Of a stretch of DNA of 32,002 nucleotides, positions 24,849-32,002 are shown piece by piece. Position 1 is the stretch's first letter; every line of letters starts with the position of its first letter. The notes under the pieces are model-generated. The model saw nothing but the letters and a program-made list of their open reading frames with translations, had not been told where the DNA came from and searched no databases. The translations under genes and the position numbers were made by a program. The stretch is from DATGSF01 sp035302865. Lineage in GTDB: Bacteria > Bacteroidota > Bacteroidia > Chitinophagales > Chitinophagaceae. Where the stretch lies: assembly GCA_035302865.1 (NCBI GenBank), contig DATGSF010000250.1, positions 1 to 32,002 on the forward strand, in the 5' to 3' direction.

Positions 24849-27134
24849 TTATCGTAATAAGCTTAAATCTCCCGTTAATGTTCTGATTTCATTGTTTGGA
24901 TAAGCCAATTCTATAACATACATGTATACACCAGAAGGAGCTTCTTTACCATTATAATTTCCATCCCATCCTTCTTCTGGATTACTGGAAGAGTATACCA
25001 TATTTCCGTATCGATTAAAAATTTGAAAAGAAATTAATTTTTGATATTGTAAATTTCTAATTCTGAAATGATCATTTAAACCATCATTGTTTGGTGTAAA
25101 ACTGTTAGGTAAAAAGATTTCATCATCATATTCAACTCTTACTATTGCTTCTTCTGTATTCATACAACCGTATTTATCAATTCCAGTTACTTCGTAAAGA
25201 GTGGTTTTTTCAGGTGTTGAAATTGGATTGGGAATGGTATTATAATTTAAAGATTCTATTGGATACCAAACATATTCGCTTGCACCTGAAGCATTTAATT
25301 GTACACTTTTGCCGTATTTTATTGTGGTATCACTAGGGTGGATAGTAATTTGTGGTTCTTCCTTAACTACAATATCTGTAAATAAAGTATCCGTGCAACC
25401 TAACTCATCTTCAACAACTACATATATTGTATGTGTTCCTATAGATCCAAATGCATAAGGTGAAGGACAGTTTAAACAACTGAGGTTTTCTGAACCACTA
25501 GTAAAGGAAGCATTATTTGCCCATAGGTATTTTATTCCACCCGAAGCTTCCATTAAAATAGAGTCTCCATCGCAAATAATAGGATTACGTGGAATGAGTT
25601 CTCCGTGTAAAAAAGAAATATTTACTACATTAGAGTCTCTTAAATAACATCCATTTGCATCTATTGTTTCCAAATGAAATGTGTAACGAGAACGAGCACC
25701 AATATTTGCAGTAGTATTCAAATCATTTGGATTGTCAACATTGTTTGCTGGAGACCATTTATATGCAAAACCACCAGAAGGGGCTGGAGCATTATTGATT
25801 CCACCTAATTGGATTACATTAGCCGAATGACAAATATTAGAATCAGGAAGAGAAGTGAGCATGCCATTATATGAGTTGATAATAAAAGGATGTTTTTCTC
25901 CTTCAGGTACTAATCTATGACAGTCATCAATTAAAGTATTACCATCTGTACCTACCTTTACTTCTATTTCATAATTTCCATCTGTAGCAATAGGATTATC
26001 AATATTTACTAAAATCGTATTAGTCATTCCATTTGTACAATTTACTCCCTCTGCAGAAATAACGGATCTGTTTTCAGGTCCATTAATTTTAAAATCAGAA
26101 CCATTTGCAGCAATGGAATTGCATTTTATTGGGGAACTTAAATGTAAGTTAAGGAATTGGCAAGCAGGAGAATCAATACTACTAATGAGTATAGGAGCAC
26201 CACCTACGGTAAAATTTAAAGAATCTGGTTTTTCTAATTCTTCACTACATATTCCTAATAAGGTATTGCCATCAGTTCCAGTTTCAGCTTTGAGTGTATA
26301 ATTTCCAGGAGCTAAGGTGTTCGCAAAAGTAATTACGATTTCATCTGTATATCCATCAATAGTTCCACAATTGCTACTACTTACACTTTGAATAGTTCCA
26401 GAAGGATGTATACTAAAATCGGAACCATCAGAGGCAATGGAGCTGCATAAGACATATTCTGTTAATTTTAGGGTTATAAAATCAGCATTATCGCAAGAAG
26501 GGACTATTTCGTCAAATTGAGGAGCTGGGTTTTGATTAAATGTTGCAGTACTTCCAGTGAAATCTATTGTAAATCCTGATTGAGGGCCGGTAAATCCTGT
26601 TCCAAAATTATTTATCATAATTAAATATACATCTCCAGCACTTGCATCAATATATTCTAAATAGGAGCTTCCTGTAGTACCTCCTGTTACGAAATGTAAA
26701 GTAGAAGTCATATTTAATCCTGTGATTCCATTGTTGAATGTGGGATTGTTATTGTTGAAATTGCATCGGATAACGTCATTTGTGTTAAAATTACTACAAC
26801 TTTTATTTGTTATGTCGATAACAGCCATGTCATAATCATCAGTAATTATAGTTGGTTCAATGGTGAAAACTATTGTTCCAGGAGTATTAACTTCTAATCG
26901 CAACCATAAGCTGTTTCCCTCTCCACTACCACATGGAGTATTATTTAAATCATTAACTTGCCCAATACCTTGATATCCGTATGGAGATGTAAAAGAATTT
27001 CCACATATTAACAATGCATTACATGCATCTTGTTCTGACTGATTAGGTGGAAGAAGTTGTTGACTATAAACTTTAGGTAATATTATAAAGCAAAAAATGA
27101 TAGAGAGCAAGGGAAGGTGTAAAGTGAGACGCAT
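24849..27134 (-). CDS. Secreted protein with tandem repeats and gliding-motility (type B T9SS) C-terminal domain
   Basis: A 761-residue exported protein. A signal peptide spans residues 1-24 (hydrophobic SIIFCFIILP, then VYSQ). Residues about 30-200 form a beta-rich N-terminal domain. Two tandem units of about 105 residues follow, at about 207-310 and 316-420; each contains C-x-SIAxxGSDF-like and TGTDGNTL-like signatures. PKD/Ig-like modules occupy about 425-665. The last 90 residues begin FLPNSFTPNNDGLNDHFRI and contain IFNRYGNMVYSS and GWDGNYNGKEAPSGVYMYVI, the gliding-motility-associated C-terminal domain that directs type IX secretion. A cell-surface structural or adhesive role is inferred; no enzyme motif is seen. 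The gene is alone between the icmF promoter region and the tRNA terminator. Confidence 0.88.
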   Translation of the reverse strand: MRLTLHLPLLSIIFCFIILPKVYSQQLLPPNQSEQDACNALLICGNSFTSPYGYQGIGQVNDLNNTPCGSGEGNSLWLRLEVNTPGTIVFTIEPTIITDDYDMAVIDITNKSCSNFNTNDVIRCNFNNNNPTFNNGITGLNMTSTLHFVTGGTTGSSYLEYIDASAGDVYLIMINNFGTGFTGPQSGFTIDFTGSTATFNQNPAPQFDEIVPSCDNADFITLKLTEYVLCSSIASDGSDFSIHPSGTIQSVSSSNCGTIDGYTDEIVITFANTLAPGNYTLKAETGTDGNTLLGICSEELEKPDSLNFTVGGAPILISSIDSPACQFLNLHLSSPIKCNSIAANGSDFKINGPENRSVISAEGVNCTNGMTNTILVNIDNPIATDGNYEIEVKVGTDGNTLIDDCHRLVPEGEKHPFIINSYNGMLTSLPDSNICHSANVIQLGGINNAPAPSGGFAYKWSPANNVDNPNDLNTTANIGARSRYTFHLETIDANGCYLRDSNVVNISFLHGELIPRNPIICDGDSILMEASGGIKYLWANNASFTSGSENLSCLNCPSPYAFGSIGTHTIYVVVEDELGCTDTLFTDIVVKEEPQITIHPSDTTIKYGKSVQLNASGASEYVWYPIESLNYNTIPNPISTPEKTTLYEVTGIDKYGCMNTEEAIVRVEYDDEIFLPNSFTPNNDGLNDHFRIRNLQYQKLISFQIFNRYGNMVYSSSNPEEGWDGNYNGKEAPSGVYMYVIELAYPNNEIRTLTGDLSLLR

Positions 27135-27301
27135 ATTATATAATTTTTTAATTATTCTAAATTACTATAATGATAGACATGTAATTTTAAAAAATAGTTG
27201 GGATTTATTATAATATACTTGGAAATTATTTTCAAAAAAGACAAATTTTAACAATTTGCTATTTGAAATCTATTTTAATAGAGGGGGAGAGGGCAATTTG
27301 A

Positions 27302-27328
27302 AAAAAATAGCCTGTCATTTGACAGGCT
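27302..27328 (-). terminator. Terminator of the tandem tRNA-Val unit
   Basis: A perfect 10-bp... stem core is not claimed; the visible stem is 8 bp, AGCCTGTC (27309-27316) with GACAGGCT (27321-27328), loop of 4 nt, followed on the minus strand by ATTTTTTT. It lies 4 bp after the second tRNA. Confidence 0.88.
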
Positions 27329-27331
27329 AAG

Positions 27332-27406
27332 TGGAAGTGCACGGATTCGAACCGCGGACCCTCTGCTTGTAAGGCAGATGCTCTAAACCAACTGAGCTAC
27401 ACTTCC
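27332..27406 (-). tRNA. tRNA-Val (anticodon UAC), second of a tandem pair
   Basis: A 75-nt cloverleaf on the minus strand. Acceptor GGAAGTG pairs with CACTTCC and the discriminator is A. The anticodon loop CTTACAA is flanked by TCTGC/GCAGA, giving anticodon TAC (Val, GUA/GUG codons). The T arm contains TTCGAAT. The 3' CCA is not encoded. It lies 13 nt after the first tRNA and differs from it only at one acceptor pair (A-T here). Confidence 0.96.
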
Positions 27407-27419
27407 TATTGTGTTTGTG

Positions 27420-27494
27420 TGGAGGTGCACGGATTCGAACCGCGGACCCTCTGCTTGTAAGGCAGATGCTCTAAACCAACTGAGCTACACCTCC
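27420..27494 (-). tRNA. tRNA-Val (anticodon UAC), first of a tandem pair
   Basis: A 75-nt cloverleaf on the minus strand. Acceptor GGAGGTG pairs with CACCTCC and the discriminator is A. D arm, anticodon arm (loop CTTACAA) and T arm are identical to the second copy. The 3' CCA is not encoded. It is closest to the promoter at 27516-27546 and so is transcribed first. Confidence 0.96.
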
Positions 27495-27515
27495 TATTGT
27501 TGTGTGATTGGATTG

Positions 27516-27546
27516 CAAAGGTAATTAAAGGTTTTTAATTTTCCAA
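27516..27546 (-). promoter_or_regulatory. Bacteroidota-type promoter for the tRNA-Val pair
   Basis: On the minus strand, TTG (27546-27544, within TTTTG), 20 bp, then TACCTTTG (27523-27516). The -7 element ends 21 bp before the first tRNA. It lies just after the bshC stop, so the tRNAs can be expressed independently of that operon. Confidence 0.6.
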
Positions 27547-27551
27547 AAGTT

Positions 27552-29159
27552 TTATTCTTTATTTTCAAAAATTAAACAAGAAAATTTTGTGCCTAATGGT
27601 TCGGTGTTTTTATAAAGGTAATTTAAGAAATCATTTCCCCATTTATTATAATAAATGATAAAACCCTCTTTACGTTCCGTTAAGCCTCCATAAGGAAAAA
27701 CTTTCCTAATTATTTCTTCTACTTTTTTATTATATTCTTTTTCTTCTTTTTTATAAGCACGAATAAGTTTTTTTTTCAGTATGGATAGCTGGTAATTAAT
27801 TTTATGTTGCACTGCAGCTAAACTGTATTCAAGTGTTTTATCTAACTGGACAATTTCTTCTTCCAAGGATTGGAGTTTGCATTTAAATTCTTCTTTTATA
27901 TTATTAATATTTAAAGAATCAGGTATTTTATTTTTAGCATTATCCCTCTGAATAGATATTATGGAATCAAATAAATTTTCTATAGATAAACCTAAATCTT
28001 CCCATTCTTTTAATTTTTGATTTTCTATCCATTCAAATGATTGTCTTAAAATTAAAACAGGGTAGGGTACTTCAAAAAAATCAAAAACTTTTTTTAATTG
28101 CATCCAATAAGCTAATTCACTTCCGCCACCTATAAAAGCAATATTAGGCAAAATAAATTCTTGATAGACTGGACGTAATATTACGTTTGGACTGAATCGT
28201 TCTGGATGAGCTTCTAATTCATTAATTAGTTCTTCTTTATTCCATGAAATATTGGTATTTACAACTTTATAATTTTCATTTTCTTTATCAATACGTTCTC
28301 GGATATTTTCTTTTAGATAAAATAAATTTATTGGACGTGCAAAAGCTTGAGTTTTATAAAGTTTTTGTAAATTTTTAGATTGTAGATTTACTAGCTCTTC
28401 TGCTTTGTTATTTAATAAATCCTCTTTCATAATTGGCAAGAAACTTCTTTTTAAATCTTTATCATTTCCATCTATTACAATTAAGGGGTATTCATGAAAT
28501 AAGGATAGAATAAGTTGTCTGTTGGCTTCAAAAATAGTTACATTTTTTCTGTAACATTTTTTTATTAAACTCCATAGTTCTTTTGTAGTATCTGAATCTT
28601 TGCCTTCCTTGTCTTCAATTTCCTGAATTAAACCTAAGAGTGCTTCATCGATTTTTGCATTTCCAAAAGCTGCCTTTGTTTGTTCTGTTTTCCATTGGTA
28701 TTTTTTTTGATTTATATAGATATGATCTAGTTCTTCCCAATCATTATCTTCCGAACCTGCATAATAAATAGGAATGAAATTTTTATCAGGAAATTTTTTA
28801 TTTAAATATTGAGCACACACTATTGCATGCATGATTTTATAAATTAAATAAACCGGTCCTAATAAAAGATTGGTTTGATGAGCTGTGGTTATAGTATAGG
28901 TATTTTCTTTTTCTAATAAATCTAAAGCATTTACTTGTTTTTTACTTAAAGATACCTCTGCATTCTGTTTTTGTAAAGCTTGTACTAATTTGCGTCTTTG
29001 ATCTTTTGAAAAGTTCTTTTCTTGTATTGCCTTTTGAATCCCTTCTTCATTTAATTCATGAGTATAGAACGGTTTTAAATTGGGATCATTGCTTAAATAA
29101 TCTTCAATTAATTTTGAAAATCTTTTTGTGGTTTTATAATTAAGTTTTTGACTTTTCAT
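27552..29159 (-). CDS. bshC: Bacillithiol biosynthesis cysteine-adding enzyme BshC
   Basis: A 535-residue protein of normal BshC length. BshC adds cysteine to glucosaminyl-malate in the last step of bacillithiol synthesis, in the cytoplasm. Family features are the N-terminal FYTHELNEEGIQKAI region, a Rossmann-like core with TITTAHQTNLLLGPVYLIYK (about 93-112) and IPIYYAGSEDNDWEELDHI, FIGGGSELAYWMQLK in the second half, a coiled-coil arm at about 420-490, and the C-terminal segment VFPYGGLTERKEGF. The ATG at 29159 follows coaD by 40 bp, so it is probably the last gene of a mutS-coaD-bshC operon. No convincing terminator precedes the tRNA promoter. bshA and bshB are not in the window. Confidence 0.92.
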   Translation of the reverse strand: MKSQKLNYKTTKRFSKLIEDYLSNDPNLKPFYTHELNEEGIQKAIQEKNFSKDQRRKLVQALQKQNAEVSLSKKQVNALDLLEKENTYTITTAHQTNLLLGPVYLIYKIMHAIVCAQYLNKKFPDKNFIPIYYAGSEDNDWEELDHIYINQKKYQWKTEQTKAAFGNAKIDEALLGLIQEIEDKEGKDSDTTKELWSLIKKCYRKNVTIFEANRQLILSLFHEYPLIVIDGNDKDLKRSFLPIMKEDLLNNKAEELVNLQSKNLQKLYKTQAFARPINLFYLKENIRERIDKENENYKVVNTNISWNKEELINELEAHPERFSPNVILRPVYQEFILPNIAFIGGGSELAYWMQLKKVFDFFEVPYPVLILRQSFEWIENQKLKEWEDLGLSIENLFDSIISIQRDNAKNKIPDSLNINNIKEEFKCKLQSLEEEIVQLDKTLEYSLAAVQHKINYQLSILKKKLIRAYKKEEKEYNKKVEEIIRKVFPYGGLTERKEGFIIYYNKWGNDFLNYLYKNTEPLGTKFSCLIFENKE

Positions 29160-29199
29160 ATATCCAAAATGCTTTTTTATTAAAATTATGCAAAATAGT

Positions 29200-29676
29200 T
29201 TACCATTTTATTTCTTCAGGCAAGAACAAGCTAGCATTACCGCCATTTCTTATAACATCACGAACTAAAGTGGAAGAAACAGTTGAGAATTCAGGAGAGC
29301 TGGTTAAAAAATAGGTCTCCACTTCAGGATGTAAAGCTCTATTCATATCAGCGATAGCTTTTTCATATTCGAAATCGTTTACAGAACGAATACCTCTTAG
29401 AATAAAATTTGCAGCTATATCTTTACAAAAATCTACGGTCAATCCTTCATATGGTGTTACAGAGATTTTTGGATGGTTTTTAAAAATTTGTTCTATCCAC
29501 TCTATTCTTTGTTTTAAATTAAACATAGGAGTTTTACTACTGTTTTTTCCTATTCCTATCACTATTTTATCGAATAAAGCTTCTGCTCTAATGAGTAAAT
29601 CTATATGACCTTTAGTTATAGGATCAAAGGTTCCCGGAAATAAACAAATCTTCTCAGATGAAGTGTTTTTATTCAT
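29200..29676 (-). CDS. coaD: Phosphopantetheine adenylyltransferase
   Basis: A 158-residue protein, the usual CoaD size. It transfers AMP from ATP to 4'-phosphopantetheine, giving dephospho-CoA (penultimate step of CoA synthesis), in the cytoplasm. Visible nucleotidyltransferase motifs are LFPGTFDPITKGH (T/HxGH, H24) at the N-terminus, FILRGIRSVNDFEYE in the middle, and VSSTLVRDVIRNGG near the C-terminus. The ATG at 29676 overlaps the end of mutS by 8 nt, which indicates translational coupling within one operon. bshC follows 40 bp downstream. Confidence 0.95.
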   Translation of the reverse strand: MNKNTSSEKICLFPGTFDPITKGHIDLLIRAEALFDKIVIGIGKNSSKTPMFNLKQRIEWIEQIFKNHPKISVTPYEGLTVDFCKDIAANFILRGIRSVNDFEYEKAIADMNRALHPEVETYFLTSSPEFSTVSSTLVRDVIRNGGNASLFLPEEIKW

Positions 29677-32002
29677 AATGTTTTATGATTTCTTTTAATT
29701 CATGTAATTTCAATAAGGCTTCCACAGGGGTTAAAGAGTCAATATGTACATTTTTGAGCTGTTCTTTAATTTTCTCTAAATCTTCTGCTAAGCCTTCATA
29801 TATATTTAATTGAAAACTTTGAGCTGCTACACTTTTTATATGTTCTTTGTTTTCTTCTTGGCTTCCTTTTTTTTCTAACACACTTAAAACTTCCATAGCT
29901 CTATCTGTAAGGGTTGTAGGCATTCCAGCCATTTTAGCAACTTGAATTCCAAATGAGTGTCTGCTTCCTCCTGGTGTTAATTTTCTTAAAAATATTACTT
30001 TTTGATCAGTTTCTTTATGATTTATATGAAAATTTTTGACTCTAGGAAATTGTTCTTCTAAATCATTTAATTCATGGTAATGTGTGGCAAATAAAGTTTT
30101 TGCTTGACTTGGATGTTCATGTAAGAATTCTACTATTGACCATGCTAAAGAGATGCCATCGTAAGTGCTGGTTCCTCTTCCTATTTCATCTAGAATGATT
30201 AAGCTTCGTTCACTTAAATTATTTATTATACTCGCTGTTTCATTCATTTCTACCATAAAAGTAGATTCTCCTCCGCTCAAATTATCTGAGGCACCTACAC
30301 GGGTAAATATTTTATCTGTCAAACCTATTGTTGCTGATTTTGCAGGTACAAAGCTTCCAATATGAGCTAAAAGACAAATCAAAGCATTTTGACGCAATAG
30401 GGCAGATTTACCACTCATATTAGGACCCGTTAATATGATTATTTGTTGGGTTTCGGGATTCAAATAAGTGTCATTAGGAATATAAGATTCTCCTAATGGT
30501 AAATGTGCTTCAATTACAGGATGTCTCCCTTCCCGTATATCTAAAACACGGTCTTTATTCATTATGGGTCTGGTGTAATTTTGCTGTATGGCTAATTGAG
30601 CAAAATTGGCTAAGCAATCAAAATTTGCAATAGCCTGCGCTGTGGATTGTATGGAATTTATATGAGGAATTAGTGCTTCATTTAAGTCATTAAATAACTG
30701 CAATTCAATGCTTTGTATTTTTTCTTCTGCTCCTAATATCTTTTCCTCATATTCTTTTAACTCTGGAGTAATATATCGTTCCGCGGAAGTTAATGTTTGT
30801 TTTCTAATCCATTCTTCTGGAACCTTATCTTTATGTGTATTTGTAACTTCTAAATAATATCCAAAAACATTATTAAATCCAATTTTTAAAGAAGGTATTC
30901 CGGTTATTTGACTTTCTTTATCTTGAAGATTTTGTAAATATTCTTTACTTTTATAATAGAGATTTCTCAAATCATCCAATTCTTCATGAAATCCTTCTTT
31001 TATTACTTGCCCTTTGCTTATCACTATTGGTGCATCTTCTTGTAGGTATTTTTCTATTAGTTCTATTACTTCCTGATTTCTTTGCACTCTGTTTTGGTAC
31101 GCTTGAACAAAAGTAAACTGCTCCTTGGCATTGTGTTTTTGTATTAATTCGAACAGCTTCTTAAAAGATACTAAGGTGTTTTTTAATTGAATTATTTCTC
31201 GAGGATTGCCTCTTTTTAGAGGTATCTTAGCACTTAATCGCTCTAAGTCACCCATTTCTTTTAAAATGTTTTGTCCTTCATTTAAAAAGAATTCATTTTC
31301 GATAAAAGCACTTACATGTTGGTGTCGTTCTTGAATTTTTTCTAAGTTATTTAAAGGAAAGAGTAACCACCTTTTTAATAACCTAGCTCCCATTCCTGTA
31401 ATGGTATTATCTAAGACATCTAATAAAGAAATACCTTCTGCATACTGACTTTGAAGTAATTCTAAATTCCGGATTGTAAATCTATCCATCCAAAGAAAAT
31501 CATGTGCTAAAATTTGTTGCACTGACTTAATATGTTGGATTTGATTATGTTGGGTGTCTTTTAAATAATGTAAAGCGACTCCAGCTGCTATAGTTCCTAA
31601 TTTCCAATCCTCAATACCATAACCTTTTAAAGATTGTGTTTCAAAATGTCTAATAAGTGTTTCGTAAGTATAGGAATACTCGTAAATCCAATCTTCTAAG
31701 ACAAAAGTATAATACTTTTGATCCAAATATTCATAGAAGAAGTTCTTTTTTTTACGATTCAAGAGAATTTCTGAAGGTTGAAAGCTTTGCAAAAGTTTAT
31801 CTATATATTCCGTGTTGCCTTCAGCCACAAAACATTCACCTGTTGAAATATCAATAAAAGCAATTCCATGATTTTGATTATCTAGATGTAAAGCGCAAAG
31901 AAAATTATTACTACTTCTATCTAAAAGTTTATCATTTATTGCAACACCTGGAGTAACTACTTCAGTTACTCCTCTTTTTACTAAACCTTTTGTTTTTTTA
32001 GG
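29669..32002 (-). CDS. mutS: DNA mismatch repair protein MutS (5' end outside window)
   Basis: Partial at the 5' end: 777 codons are visible and the frame is open to the edge. The first visible residues, PKKTKGLVKRGVTEVVTPG, belong to the end of the mismatch-recognition domain, so roughly 90-100 N-terminal residues including the Phe-x-Glu motif are missing. The connector domain, the core/lever (with coiled clamp) and the ATPase follow: Walker A LTGPNMSGKSALLRQ, Walker B LIILDEIGRGTSTYDG, and FATHYHELNDL. The C-terminal tail has the short helical motif seen in true MutS (LEDLEKIKEQLKN, then TPVEALLKLHELK). A GTG at 31826-31828 is internal, not the true start. It is an intact mismatch-repair MutS, unlike the membrane MutS-like protein at 11365-13158. 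It overlaps coaD by 8 nt. Confidence 0.95.
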   Translation of the reverse strand, partial: PKKTKGLVKRGVTEVVTPGVAINDKLLDRSSNNFLCALHLDNQNHGIAFIDISTGECFVAEGNTEYIDKLLQSFQPSEILLNRKKKNFFYEYLDQKYYTFVLEDWIYEYSYTYETLIRHFETQSLKGYGIEDWKLGTIAAGVALHYLKDTQHNQIQHIKSVQQILAHDFLWMDRFTIRNLELLQSQYAEGISLLDVLDNTITGMGARLLKRWLLFPLNNLEKIQERHQHVSAFIENEFFLNEGQNILKEMGDLERLSAKIPLKRGNPREIIQLKNTLVSFKKLFELIQKHNAKEQFTFVQAYQNRVQRNQEVIELIEKYLQEDAPIVISKGQVIKEGFHEELDDLRNLYYKSKEYLQNLQDKESQITGIPSLKIGFNNVFGYYLEVTNTHKDKVPEEWIRKQTLTSAERYITPELKEYEEKILGAEEKIQSIELQLFNDLNEALIPHINSIQSTAQAIANFDCLANFAQLAIQQNYTRPIMNKDRVLDIREGRHPVIEAHLPLGESYIPNDTYLNPETQQIIILTGPNMSGKSALLRQNALICLLAHIGSFVPAKSATIGLTDKIFTRVGASDNLSGGESTFMVEMNETASIINNLSERSLIILDEIGRGTSTYDGISLAWSIVEFLHEHPSQAKTLFATHYHELNDLEEQFPRVKNFHINHKETDQKVIFLRKLTPGGSRHSFGIQVAKMAGMPTTLTDRAMEVLSVLEKKGSQEENKEHIKSVAAQSFQLNIYEGLAEDLEKIKEQLKNVHIDSLTPVEALLKLHELKEIIKHYE

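Noticed and set aside
27332..27494. Tandem near-identical 75-bp repeats as a mobile-element or CRISPR signature
   Set aside because: They are two complete tRNA-Val genes with a shared promoter and terminator; no integrase or cas genes are nearby.
27524..27541. A/T-only hairpin (AATTAAA/TTTAATT) after bshC as a terminator
   Set aside because: Only A-T pairs, very short loop, and it overlaps the spacer of the tRNA promoter.
29669..31828. GTG 31826-31828 as the mutS start
   Set aside because: The frame stays open to the window edge with recognisable MutS sequence upstream, so the gene simply begins outside the window.

Overview
The window is ordinary chromosomal DNA from an A+T-rich member of the Bacteroidota, most likely a flavobacterium-like lineage. 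Four things support this. Two secreted proteins end in type IX secretion sorting domains (a type A 'YPNP' tail and a gliding-motility type B tail). Promoters follow the Bacteroidota pattern, TTG or TTTG, then 18-20 bp, then TAnnTTTG. Shine-Dalgarno sequences are largely absent. The gene set (monomeric IDH, fused IcmF, BshC, TM-containing MutS-like protein) also fits. I see no prophage, insertion sequence, CRISPR array or rRNA.

Layout. 1-1216 (-) is the 5' part of pheT. 1365-4231 (+) carries a short Sua5/YrdC-type protein (tRNA t6A) and the transcription accessory protein Tex. 4364-6432 (-) is an OmpR-type response regulator and sensor kinase operon in which each gene is interrupted by one in-frame stop codon, both at interdomain linkers. 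6649-8865 (+) is monomeric NADP isocitrate dehydrogenase, and 8985-9578 (+) a DUF937 protein. 9924-11279 (-) is ffh. 11365-15897 (-) is a three-gene unit: miaB, a sigma-54-type Fis-family activator and a membrane-anchored MutS-like ATPase. 16044-19990 (+) holds a hypothetical lipoprotein, a GEVED-domain T9SS cargo protein, a thioredoxin-fold protein and a lipoprotein Cu/Zn superoxide dismutase. 20040-24708 (-) carries an RlmI-like methyltransferase and IcmF. 24849-27134 (-) is a large gliding-motility C-terminal-domain protein. 27332-27494 (-) holds two tandem tRNA-Val(UAC) genes. 27552-32002 (-) is bshC, coaD and the 3' part of mutS, closely packed as an operon.

Most genes are housekeeping: translation and tRNA modification (pheT, tsaC-like, miaB, rlmI-like, tRNAs), protein export (ffh), repair (mutS), cofactor and thiol synthesis (coaD, bshC) and central or acyl-CoA metabolism (icd, icmF). 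Transcription units are well delimited by strong hairpin terminators and by -7 elements close to the start codons. The most notable observation is the doubly interrupted two-component system: both proteins are otherwise intact in domain order and catalytic residues, so the lesions look recent, or are assembly errors, or separate the domains into split products. Smaller points are a probable leaderless mRNA for the tsaC-like gene, a perfect 10-bp dyad abutting the ffh -7 element, a GAFTSA variant in the sigma-54 activator, and a compensatory acceptor-stem change between the tandem tRNA-Val genes.
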